Below, one piece after another: positions 7,371 through 14,872 of a DNA stretch of 20,699 bases. The notes below the pieces were generated by a model. It was not told where the DNA came from. It saw only the letters and a list, made by a program, of their open reading frames with translations, and did not search any database. The number at the start of each line of letters is the position of its first letter. Position 1 is the stretch's first letter. Source of the DNA: CAZPLZ01 sp964587525 (GTDB taxonomy: Bacteria; Oederibacteriota; CAKKQC01). The position numbers and the translations under genes were made by a program. The DNA lies in the NCBI GenBank assembly GCA_964587525.1, contig CAZPLZ010000041.1, positions 1 to 20,699 on the forward strand, given 5' to 3'.

Positions 7371-7398
7371 TTAAGGTGTCAAGGTGCGATGTGATAAT
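7371..7398 (+). promoter_or_regulatory. Possible extended -10 promoter for the sat gene run
   Basis: TGTGATAAT (7390-7398) resembles an extended -10 element (TGn followed by GATAAT). The best -35 at a workable spacing, TTAAGG at 7371, is poor. It lies after the spoVG hairpin and about 70 bp before the sat start, the expected place for a promoter of the downstream run. This is a weak call from pattern only. Confidence 0.3.
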
Positions 7399-7408
7399 GT
7401 GAGTCAAT

Positions 7409-7440
7409 GACCCTTCGACTCGCTTCGCTTGCTCAGGGTC
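7409..7440. repeat. CCCTTCGACTCGCTTCGC...CTCAGGG inverted repeat
   Basis: GACCCT (7409-7414) pairs with AGGGTC (7435-7440) around a centre rich in partly self-complementary CGCTTCGC. The element resembles a widespread interspersed palindrome (CCCTTCGACTCGC...GCTCAGGG) of Gram-negative genomes. It lies directly upstream of the sat ribosome site, so it would form part of the sat leader RNA. Confidence 0.6.
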
Positions 7441-7468
7441 ACGGTGAGCGACTGCAAGGAGTCGAACC

Positions 7469-8644
7469 GTGAGTTTGAATCCCCCCCACGGGGGAAGTCT
7501 GGTAAACCTGCTGGCAGAGGCTGGCCGTGCTACTAACCTGAGAACGGCATCTCCTGACTGGCCCGCCTGGGAGCTGACTCCCCGCCAGAGCTGTGACCTG
7601 GAACTCCTTGTCAACGGCGGGTTTTCGCCCCTGCGGGGCTTTCTGAACAGGAAGGATTACGAGTCTGTCTTACAGAACATGCGGCTGGCCGACGGGACAC
7701 TCTGGCCCATGCCGATCACTCTGGACGTGACAGAGGAAATGGCCAAGCAGCTCAAGCCTGGTGCCAGTCTGGGCCTGCGCGGTCTCAACGGTTCGCTTCT
7801 GGCTGTCTTGCATGTGAACGATATCTGGCAGCCTGACCGGGTGGATGAAGCCACGGCGGTGTTTGGGACAGACAACGAGGAGCATCCCGGGGTGCATTAT
7901 CTCCTACGCGAGGCCAATCCCTGGTACGTGGGCGGGATATTGGAAGGAATTCAACTGCCACCGCACGAGGATTTTCCCGAACTGCGCCACACGCCTGCTC
8001 AGCTCCGGCAGGAATTTACGCAGAGGAACTGGACTCGGGTGGTGGCGTTTCAGACTCGCAATCCCATGCACCGGGCCCACCAGGAGATGACGGTGCGGGC
8101 TGCCAGGGACGCTCATGCGAATCTCCTGATCCATCCGGTGGTGGGTATGACCAAGCCTGGGGATGTGGACTACCTCACCCGGGTGAAGTGCTATCAGGCC
8201 ATCTTGCCCAAGTACCCGCGGCCCCATATGGCTCAACTCTCCCTGCTCCCGCTGGCCATGCGCATGGGCGGCCCGCGGGAGGCTGTCTGGCATGCCATCA
8301 TCCGGAAAAACTACGGCGTCACACACTTCATTGTGGGTCGTGATCACGCCGGCCCTGGGAAGGACTCTACGGGCCGGCTGTTCTATGGACCATACGATGC
8401 TCAGGAGCTGCTGCGTCAATTTGAGCGAGAACTGAACGTGACCATGGTTGAGTTCAAGAACATGGTGTACGTTGAAGAACTCAGCCAGTATTTCCCGGAG
8501 GACCAGGTCCCGGCGGGCCGGAAGACCCTGAGCATCTCCGGCACCGAACTGCGTACGATGCTGCTTCGGGACGCTGAGATCCCCGCCTGGTTCACCTTTC
8601 CGGAAGTCGTCACCGTGCTCAAGGAATATCCCAACTTGTCATAA
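7469..8644 (+). CDS. sat: Sulfate adenylyltransferase (ATP sulfurylase, Sat type)
   Basis: Forms adenosine 5'-phosphosulfate (APS) from ATP and sulfate. It is a 391-residue single-chain Sat enzyme, not the CysDN type. The N-terminal PUA-like domain shows FSPLRGFL (52-59). The catalytic domain carries QTRNPMHRAHQ (195-205), the ATP-binding QxRNxxHxxH motif, and GRDHAGPG (290-297). The C-terminal ISGTELR is also typical. There is no fused APS kinase domain; that activity is encoded next door. GTG at 7469 is supported by AAGGAG 7 nt upstream. A gap of 9 bp separates it from cysC. No APS or PAPS reductase is nearby, so the window does not say whether the product goes to assimilation or sulfation. 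Confidence 0.95.
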   Translation: MSLNPPHGGSLVNLLAEAGRATNLRTASPDWPAWELTPRQSCDLELLVNGGFSPLRGFLNRKDYESVLQNMRLADGTLWPMPITLDVTEEMAKQLKPGASLGLRGLNGSLLAVLHVNDIWQPDRVDEATAVFGTDNEEHPGVHYLLREANPWYVGGILEGIQLPPHEDFPELRHTPAQLRQEFTQRNWTRVVAFQTRNPMHRAHQEMTVRAARDAHANLLIHPVVGMTKPGDVDYLTRVKCYQAILPKYPRPHMAQLSLLPLAMRMGGPREAVWHAIIRKNYGVTHFIVGRDHAGPGKDSTGRLFYGPYDAQELLRQFERELNVTMVEFKNMVYVEELSQYFPEDQVPAGRKTLSISGTELRTMLLRDAEIPAWFTFPEVVTVLKEYPNLS

Positions 8645-8653
8645 GGGGTGATC

Positions 8654-9187
8654 ATGGAGGACCGGCGCAAAGGGGTCACGGTCTGGTTCACCGGCTTAAG
8701 CGGAGCGGGGAAAACCACCACTGCCATAGCTCTTGAGAAAGAGTTGAAAGCCAAGGGCCGTGGTGTGGAGGTCCTGGATGGGGACGAGGTCCGCAAGCGC
8801 CTCACCAAGGGTCTTGGGTTCTCCAAGGAAGATCGGGATGAAAATATTCGCCGGATTGGCTATGTGGCCGACCTGTTAACGCGAAACGGGGTGATGGTTA
8901 TTGTCGCTGTTATTTCTCCCTATCGGGAAGTCCGGTGTGAGGTGCGCGCGTTGATCGGGAACTTCATCGAGGTGTACCTCAGCACGCCGCTTGAGGTGTG
9001 CGAGAAGAGAGATACCAAGGGGTTATACAAAAAAGCGCGAGCGGGAGAGCTCAAGGGGTTTACCGGTATCGACGATCCCTACGAGCCCCCCACGAACCCA
9101 GAATTGGTGATTGACACCACGGATAGTCCCGTTGAGGATGCTGTGGAGATGATTCTTAAGCGCCTTCGGCGTGAAGGGTATGTGTAG
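8654..9187 (+). CDS. cysC: Adenylylsulfate kinase (APS kinase)
   Basis: Phosphorylates APS to PAPS. It is 177 residues, the normal stand-alone CysC size. The P-loop is GLSGAGKTT (14-22). It is followed by LDGDEVRKRL, FSKEDRDENIRRIG, the VISPYREVR segment with the conserved Ser, and the lid region KRDTKGLYKKARAGE leading to the FTGIDDPYEPP motif. All are standard family blocks. ATG 8654 is preferred to an in-frame GTG at 8648 because AAGGGG ends 5 nt before it. It is tightly linked to sat, so the pair forms a sulfate activation unit, and is followed after 7 bp by the FIST gene. Confidence 0.95.
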   Translation: MEDRRKGVTVWFTGLSGAGKTTTAIALEKELKAKGRGVEVLDGDEVRKRLTKGLGFSKEDRDENIRRIGYVADLLTRNGVMVIVAVISPYREVRCEVRALIGNFIEVYLSTPLEVCEKRDTKGLYKKARAGELKGFTGIDDPYEPPTNPELVIDTTDSPVEDAVEMILKRLRREGYV

Positions 9188-9194
9188 CTTGTAG

Positions 9195-10364
9195 ATGCAA
9201 GCCGGCGTGGGAGTCTCCATGGAGTTGGTGGCGGAAGCGGCGGCTCAAGGAGCGGCCAAAGACGCCATGGAGCGGCTGGGCCACGTGCAGGCCTCTCTCG
9301 CGTTCGTGTTCGCCTCCTACCATTACCAGGAGAAATATCCCACGCTCGTGTCCATGGTCCACGCCATCACCGGCGCGCCGCAGCTCGTCGGGTGCAGTGC
9401 CAGCGGCGTGCTGGCACCCGGCGGAGAGTTCGAGGGCGTGCCTGCGGTGGTGGTGCTGGTGGTGCGCGAGCCCTCGCTGTCCCCGGTGACGTTTATCGCA
9501 CCTGGACGTCTGGCTAAACAGGGCGTCAGCCAGGATTTAGCCGAGGCCCTCAAGGGTGGTGCCGAGGGTGGCGGCTTCATGATGCTGTTCCCCGATGTCT
9601 TTCAGGAGTCTCCTGCGGTCACCATGAAGGCCATTGAGGACTCGATCGGGTTCGTGCCGATCGTGGGTGGTGGTGCCGTTGGTGACCCGGCGGGCCTTAC
9701 GTGCTTCAAGTTCTGCGGCAGTGAGGTGGCTGCAGGGGTGCACGCCGGGGTGCTGCTGCGCAGCTCGGGCTCCATCCTGGTGGGGGTCGCCCATGGCTGC
9801 CAGCCGGTTGGCCATCCCTTCACGGTAACCAAGGCGGACGGCAACATCATCTGGGAGATCGCGAGCACCCGCGCTGCGGATGTGCTGTCCAAAGTGCTGC
9901 TGGAGATCTCCCCCGATCCGCGGCTGGCGTTGCAGCAAGGGCTCTTTCTGGGAATTGCGCACAACCCGAGGGCGTACCCGCTTCAGCGCGGGGATTTCGT
10001 AATCCGCAACCTGGTCCGGATTGACCCCGACCAGGGGGTCATTGCGGTTTCAGAGAGCGTGCACGTGGGGCAGACGGTGCAGTTCCACGTGCTGAGCCGG
10101 GAGGCCGCCCATCAAGATCTCCTCATGATGCTCACCCGCTTGCGGGTGCGGCTTAAGAACAACCGGCCGCAGTTCGGGCTGTACATCAACTGCGTGGGGC
10201 GGGGCCAGGGGCTGTTTGGCTCCCTGCACCACGATGTGTCACTCATCCGTGAAACGCTGGGGGAGTTTCCCCTGGCCGGGTTCTTCAGCAACGCCGAGCT
10301 GGCGCCGTTGAACGACGTCAACTACGTGCACCAGTACACTGGCGTGCTGACCGTGTTTGCGTAG
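9195..10364 (+). CDS. FIST domain protein (FIST_N plus FIST_C)
   Basis: A 389-residue protein with both halves of the FIST module, a predicted small-ligand-binding sensory domain usually linked to signal transduction. The start MQAGVGVSM is family-like. FIST_N covers roughly residues 25-215, with LVGCSASGVL and GGGAVGD. FIST_C covers about 225-375, with CVGRGQGLFG, HHDV, LGEFPLAGFFSNAE and a final TGVLTVF. No kinase, GGDEF or methyl-accepting output domain is attached, so it would act through a partner. There is no signal peptide, so it is probably cytoplasmic. It begins 7 bp after cysC without an obvious ribosome site, and its stop overlaps the proposed TTG start of the 3D-domain gene, suggesting coupled translation. 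Confidence 0.85.
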   Translation: MQAGVGVSMELVAEAAAQGAAKDAMERLGHVQASLAFVFASYHYQEKYPTLVSMVHAITGAPQLVGCSASGVLAPGGEFEGVPAVVVLVVREPSLSPVTFIAPGRLAKQGVSQDLAEALKGGAEGGGFMMLFPDVFQESPAVTMKAIEDSIGFVPIVGGGAVGDPAGLTCFKFCGSEVAAGVHAGVLLRSSGSILVGVAHGCQPVGHPFTVTKADGNIIWEIASTRAADVLSKVLLEISPDPRLALQQGLFLGIAHNPRAYPLQRGDFVIRNLVRIDPDQGVIAVSESVHVGQTVQFHVLSREAAHQDLLMMLTRLRVRLKNNRPQFGLYINCVGRGQGLFGSLHHDVSLIRETLGEFPLAGFFSNAELAPLNDVNYVHQYTGVLTVFA

Positions 10365-11049
10365 CAAAACCCGGGTCTTTCCCGCTACCGTGCCTGGATG
10401 GTTCCGGCTGGGAGGACTGGTGCTGGGACTGTCGGCGGTGGCGTATGCGGGGTGGAGCGAGTACCGGATCGTGGAGCGCGCATGGGTGGAGGATGAGTCT
10501 ATCCCGCCTCCGGTGAGGGTGCGCAGGACCTGGACGATGCAAAAGGGATGGGCAGTGATCTTGCGCGAGGGACGGTCAGGGTTAAAACGCATTCGCATGT
10601 ATGAGAAGAGATCGGGGGACCGGATTCTCCAGCGGGGAGAGCTAGCCTCAGAGGTCCTCAAGAAGCCCCGACGTGAGGTGCGGCTGGTCGGGGTGAGCCA
10701 ACGAGAAAATTCCATCCATGCGTGGCGGCTGACGCAGGCGGTGCGCTCGTACCGGATGCTGGCCACGGCGTATGGTCCCGGGCCGGGGTCCAATAGCTTT
10801 GAGTTCGCGGGGATTACGAAGCTGGGCTGGCGCACCCGCCATGGGATCGTGGCGGTGGATCCCAAGGTGATCCCGCTGCGCAGCCTTTTGTATATCGAAG
10901 GCTACGGGCTGGCCTGGGCGGGCGACGTGGGCGGAGCGATCAAGGGGAAGCGGATCGATCTGTGTTTTAATAAAACAGCAGAGGCGCTGCAATGGGGCAA
11001 ACGCCATACCTGGGTATACGTGCTGCAAGGGGTCAAAGGGAAAAAGTAG
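10357..11049 (+). CDS. Membrane-anchored G5-like/3D domain protein (putative peptidoglycan-active)
   Basis: A 230-residue envelope protein. An N-terminal hydrophobic segment (about residues 14-33) serves as anchor or uncleaved signal. Residues about 55-113 resemble a G5 domain, with EGRSGLKRIRMYEKRSGDRI and KKPRREVRLVGV. Residues 131-224 form a 3D domain with LATAYGPGPGSN and the three aspartates D168 (AVDP), D190 (AGDVGG) and D201 (RIDLCF). These are the catalytic-type residues of the MltA/YabE/resuscitation-factor-like fold, so cleavage or remodelling of peptidoglycan is the likely role. The start is uncertain. TTG 10357 overlaps the FIST stop by 8 bp; GTG 10390 is an alternative that still keeps the membrane segment. 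The next gene follows after 19 bp. Confidence 0.8.
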   Translation: MRSKTRVFPATVPGWFRLGGLVLGLSAVAYAGWSEYRIVERAWVEDESIPPPVRVRRTWTMQKGWAVILREGRSGLKRIRMYEKRSGDRILQRGELASEVLKKPRREVRLVGVSQRENSIHAWRLTQAVRSYRMLATAYGPGPGSNSFEFAGITKLGWRTRHGIVAVDPKVIPLRSLLYIEGYGLAWAGDVGGAIKGKRIDLCFNKTAEALQWGKRHTWVYVLQGVKGKK

Positions 11050-11068
11050 GTCTAGGAGAGGGGAGAGC

Positions 11069-14000
11069 GTGCTGAGGGTTAAAAGGATGAGTCTGGTGCT
11101 GACGGTGTGGCTGCTGTGGGGCGCCGCGACTCCTGCCCATGCCTGCATTGACTGGACGCCCAGGGCCGATCTGCTGCTGGCAAGAGACTCCATGGCTGTT
11201 GCCGTGGTCGGAAGCATAATTTACGCGGCGGGAGGGAATGGCCTTTCCGCCCTTGAAGCGTATGATCCCGCCACTGATACATGGACGCCCAAGGCGCCCA
11301 TTAATGACCCTACTCCGGCTGACCGATGGGGAGCCGCGGCGGCCGCGGTGAACGGTAAGCTCTATGTCATCGGTGGGGCCAATGCAACTTTTTCCACGCT
11401 GTATCCCACGGTGTATGAGTACGATCCAAGCACTGACACGTGGGCGGTCATGGCCAGTATGAGTGTAGGGAGAGCGTGGCTTGCTGTCGTAACGGCGAAC
11501 GATGGCGCGGGTGACAAGATTTACGCCATCGGCGGATATGACGCAGGTACCTTTGTAGATACAGCGTTGGTTGAGAGGTTTGATCCCCCTCCAGGCGGGG
11601 GACCTGTAGGCACCTGGACCACGGTGGCCGGCCTGAATGTGAGCAGAGCAGAGCTCACTGCTGGTGTGGTCAACGGAAAGATTTACGCCGTGGGAGGCGT
11701 TGAATGGGCTGGCGGTACCCTCTTGGGTGACGTAGAGATGTACGATCCGACGAACGATGCCGCAGGCTGGACGTCTAAGGCTCCGTTGCCCATTCCACGT
11801 GAGGGAGTTGCCGCCACCAGTGTAAATGGCCTGCTGTATGTCACCGGCGGTGACGATGATTTCACCTATACGGGTGAGGCGTTTGTGCATGTCTATGATC
11901 CATTGGCCAATTCCTGGAGCGGCGAGACTCCTATGTCAAACGCACGGATGTACCACGGGATGGTCACGGTCAATCAAACACTCTACGTTGTCGGTGGTTT
12001 AGATGGTGGTGGCGCGAAATTTAAGTCTGTCGAGGAGGGGACGTTCACCAGCGTTGCTGTGGTGAAGACGCAGACGCCGGCGAGTCCGGGGATTGGGGAG
12101 CCGGTGACGTACCAGATTGTGGTGACGAATGTGGGCGGGGCGGTGATCGATAGCCTGACGGTGGTGGACACGGTGGCGCCGGAGGTGACCGGGGTCACGA
12201 CGGACCAACCGGCGGTCATGGGGTTGCCGACGGTCACGCAGCAGCCGGGGAGCGGGACGCGGTACGTGTGGTCTGGCAGCGGGTTGACCATGGACCCGGG
12301 GGAAAGCTTCACGTTTACGATCACGGGCCGCGTGGGGCTGGTGTGCGCTCCGACGATGGTGAGCAACACGGCGTACATCATTGCGTCCAACGTTTCGTGC
12401 AGCAAGGATATGTTTGCCAACGCGGCGGGGACGATGGTGCAGCCACCGGTGATGGGGATCACGGTGTTGAAGACGCAGACGCCGCCGACGAGCGCATCTG
12501 CCAGCGGGGGGCAGCCGGTGATGTACGAGATCGTGGTGACGAATACTGGCACGGCGACGATCGAGGACCTGCTCGTGGTGGATACGGTGTCGCCTTATGT
12601 GACGGCGGTGACGACGGACCAGCCGGCTGGGTTTGGTTCCCCTGCTGTGACACAGGTGGTGGGGGGGACGCGGTATGAGTGGTCCGGCAGCGGTCTGGAC
12701 ATGAAGCCAGGGATGAGCTTCACGTTCACGATAACGGGAATCGTGGGCGTGGTATCTGCGGCGACGGCGGTGTCAAACACGGCGTCCATCAGCGCGGCCA
12801 GCGCGTGCAGCGTCATGACGCTGCTCTCGAACCGGACCGACTTCTTGGCGCAGGTGCCGGCGGCGCTGGAAGGCTCGCTGGTGGCGCTCGTCGATCCGGT
12901 GCTGGCGGGGCAGGACTTCCTGGTGACGATGACGGTCACGAACACGGGGGAGGCAGGTGCGAACGGGGTTACGCCCGACGGGCTCGTGGCCTCCGGCACA
13001 GGGGGCGCCATCCTGAAGGACGGACCCTCCCCGGTGCCACCGGTGGTCCTGGCGGGGGGCGGTGCGATCACCTTCACATGGACCTTGACCGCGGCCAGCG
13101 CAGGCAGTGTGTGGTTCTCAAACACGGTGACGGGCAGCGATACGAACAGCGGGGCAAGCGTGAGCACGGGGGTGGTGGTGAGCAACAGCATCACGGTGAT
13201 TGCGCCGGTGCTGACCGCGGGGCTGTTTGTGTCTGGTGAACCTCTGGCTGGAATGAGACAGGTGTCGGTGGGGGGAACCGTGTGGGTAACGATGACGGTG
13301 ACAAACACGGGGACCGCGAATGCGGACAATGTAGCGCCGTTGTCCCTGGGGAACTTGGGGTGCGGGAGTGCGAGCCTCGCAGGGCCGACACCGGCGAGCG
13401 TGGCGACCCTCGTGCCCGGAGACGCCGTGACGTTCACCTGGACGGCCACGGCGGACACGGCTGGCACGTTCGCCTGGAGAGGGAGGGCGTGGGACCAGAT
13501 TCCACCGCCGCCGCCGCCTGGGGTGGTGTCGAACCAGGCGAATAGCCCAACCGTTGGCACGCCGGCAGTCCTCGTGTCAGCCGCCTCGATCTCTCAGACG
13601 CCGGTGTCGGTGGGGCAATGGGTTACCGTGTCATTCACCGTCACTAACACCGGCGGTACTCCGGCGGTCAGCGTCATGCCGACGCTGACCAGCGCCTCCA
13701 CCGCCGGGCTGACCCCGAAGTCGGGACCGGTGTCGGCAGTGACGATCCCCGGATGCAGCGGGATGCACACGTTCACGTGGACGTACTCGACCAACGGTAG
13801 GGGAAGCCTTGCGTTTAGCCTCTCGGTGACCGGACTGGACGCCTACAGCCTGACAGAGGTGTTCACCTCCCGCACGCTGAGCGGGCTGGTCCAGGACCCG
13901 GCCCGGCTGGCGGCTTCGCTTTCGCTCTCCTCCACCGTGGTTAATGCCGGCGGTTCGTTCCTGCTCATGATCACGGTCACCAACACTGGAGATGCGGTGT

Positions 14001-14866
14001 GGGGTGCGGCGGCGGACGGACTGCTGCCGCCGGCGCTGGATCAATACGGTCTTGGCTCAGCGTCCGTGACCGCCCCGCTGGTGGCAGCCACCACGCTGGT
14101 CGGATCGCAGAGCCTGACCTGGACCTGGACGCTCACCGCCAGCTCGGGGGGGTTCGTGTATTTCACCGCGACGGTCACCGGAGCGGATTTCAACTCCGGG
14201 TTTGCGCTCAGCACGCCGGTCATCACGTCCGGGCCGTTGCAGATCGACCGGCCTGGAATCGGCATCGTGGATTTCACGGCGGGCCCTACGCCGGTGGGCC
14301 TTGACGAGCTGGTCACGGTGACGCTCTTCATCAGCAATACGGGCAATTTCGAGCTTCAGGGGGCTGTCCCGTCGGTGCTTTCGGTCACGGGGGACGGCCA
14401 GGTGAAGCTGGAGAGCGGCCCGGAGCCGGCCGCGGCAGCGGTCCCTATCGGGGGCACCGCCACGTTTGTCTGGCAGTATCGCACGTTGCGTGGGGGTACG
14501 GTGACGTTTCAAGGCACGGTGGCCAGTGCATTTGGCGGTGTTTCGAACCCGGCAGTTTCCAACGCGGTGACCATCCAGGAAACCAGGAAGAATCTGGACG
14601 ATCTCGTGGTCTATCCCAACCCGTTCAACCGGGAGCTGGCCGTGGGCCGTACGGTGAAGTTCCAGCGCATGCCCGCGTTCACCGTGATCAAGATCTATAC
14701 GATCGCTGGGGAGCTCGTCTATGAGCTGAATGCGGGTGCAAATGGATTGGTGGAATGGGACGGACGCAACCGGCAAGGCACAGCGGTGACGCCTGGCGTG
14801 TACCTGTATATGGCGCAGTCCCCGGATGGGAGCAAGAAGATCGGGAAGCTACAGGTGGTAAAGTAA
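11069..14866 (+). CDS. Secreted kelch / DUF11 / CARDB-like mosaic protein with FlgD-like C-terminal domain
   Basis: A 1265-residue exported protein. GTG 11069 follows a purine-rich ribosome region (AGGAGAGGGGAG). The signal peptide ends near ATPAHA. Residues about 27-328 contain six kelch units, each with a pattern such as LYVIGG and YDPxxDTW, enough for a six-bladed propeller. Two DUF11 repeats follow (about 329-463 and 464-600), each with KTQTP, VVTN and VVDT. Then come five CARDB-like beta-sandwich repeats (about 601-1170), each with V(T/S)NTG. The last 90 residues (VYPNPFN, IKIYTIAGELVYEL, VEWDGRN, GVYLYM, KIGKLQVVK) are the FlgD-like/C-terminal-sorting type domain found on surface proteins of many phyla. 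The protein is probably surface-exposed and adhesive or structural; there is no enzyme motif. It is followed after 6 bp by trxB. Confidence 0.85.
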   Translation: MLRVKRMSLVLTVWLLWGAATPAHACIDWTPRADLLLARDSMAVAVVGSIIYAAGGNGLSALEAYDPATDTWTPKAPINDPTPADRWGAAAAAVNGKLYVIGGANATFSTLYPTVYEYDPSTDTWAVMASMSVGRAWLAVVTANDGAGDKIYAIGGYDAGTFVDTALVERFDPPPGGGPVGTWTTVAGLNVSRAELTAGVVNGKIYAVGGVEWAGGTLLGDVEMYDPTNDAAGWTSKAPLPIPREGVAATSVNGLLYVTGGDDDFTYTGEAFVHVYDPLANSWSGETPMSNARMYHGMVTVNQTLYVVGGLDGGGAKFKSVEEGTFTSVAVVKTQTPASPGIGEPVTYQIVVTNVGGAVIDSLTVVDTVAPEVTGVTTDQPAVMGLPTVTQQPGSGTRYVWSGSGLTMDPGESFTFTITGRVGLVCAPTMVSNTAYIIASNVSCSKDMFANAAGTMVQPPVMGITVLKTQTPPTSASASGGQPVMYEIVVTNTGTATIEDLLVVDTVSPYVTAVTTDQPAGFGSPAVTQVVGGTRYEWSGSGLDMKPGMSFTFTITGIVGVVSAATAVSNTASISAASACSVMTLLSNRTDFLAQVPAALEGSLVALVDPVLAGQDFLVTMTVTNTGEAGANGVTPDGLVASGTGGAILKDGPSPVPPVVLAGGGAITFTWTLTAASAGSVWFSNTVTGSDTNSGASVSTGVVVSNSITVIAPVLTAGLFVSGEPLAGMRQVSVGGTVWVTMTVTNTGTANADNVAPLSLGNLGCGSASLAGPTPASVATLVPGDAVTFTWTATADTAGTFAWRGRAWDQIPPPPPPGVVSNQANSPTVGTPAVLVSAASISQTPVSVGQWVTVSFTVTNTGGTPAVSVMPTLTSASTAGLTPKSGPVSAVTIPGCSGMHTFTWTYSTNGRGSLAFSLSVTGLDAYSLTEVFTSRTLSGLVQDPARLAASLSLSSTVVNAGGSFLLMITVTNTGDAVWGAAADGLLPPALDQYGLGSASVTAPLVAATTLVGSQSLTWTWTLTASSGGFVYFTATVTGADFNSGFALSTPVITSGPLQIDRPGIGIVDFTAGPTPVGLDELVTVTLFISNTGNFELQGAVPSVLSVTGDGQVKLESGPEPAAAAVPIGGTATFVWQYRTLRGGTVTFQGTVASAFGGVSNPAVSNAVTIQETRKNLDDLVVYPNPFNRELAVGRTVKFQRMPAFTVIKIYTIAGELVYELNAGANGLVEWDGRNRQGTAVTPGVYLYMAQSPDGSKKIGKLQVVK

Positions 14867-14872
14867 GGACCG

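Noticed and set aside
12268..13239. Long plus-strand alternative frames within the kelch/DUF11 gene, rich in Gly, Asp, Arg and His
   Set aside because: These are out-of-frame readings of the G/C-ending repeat codons, with no family features; the 1265-residue frame has clear domains throughout.
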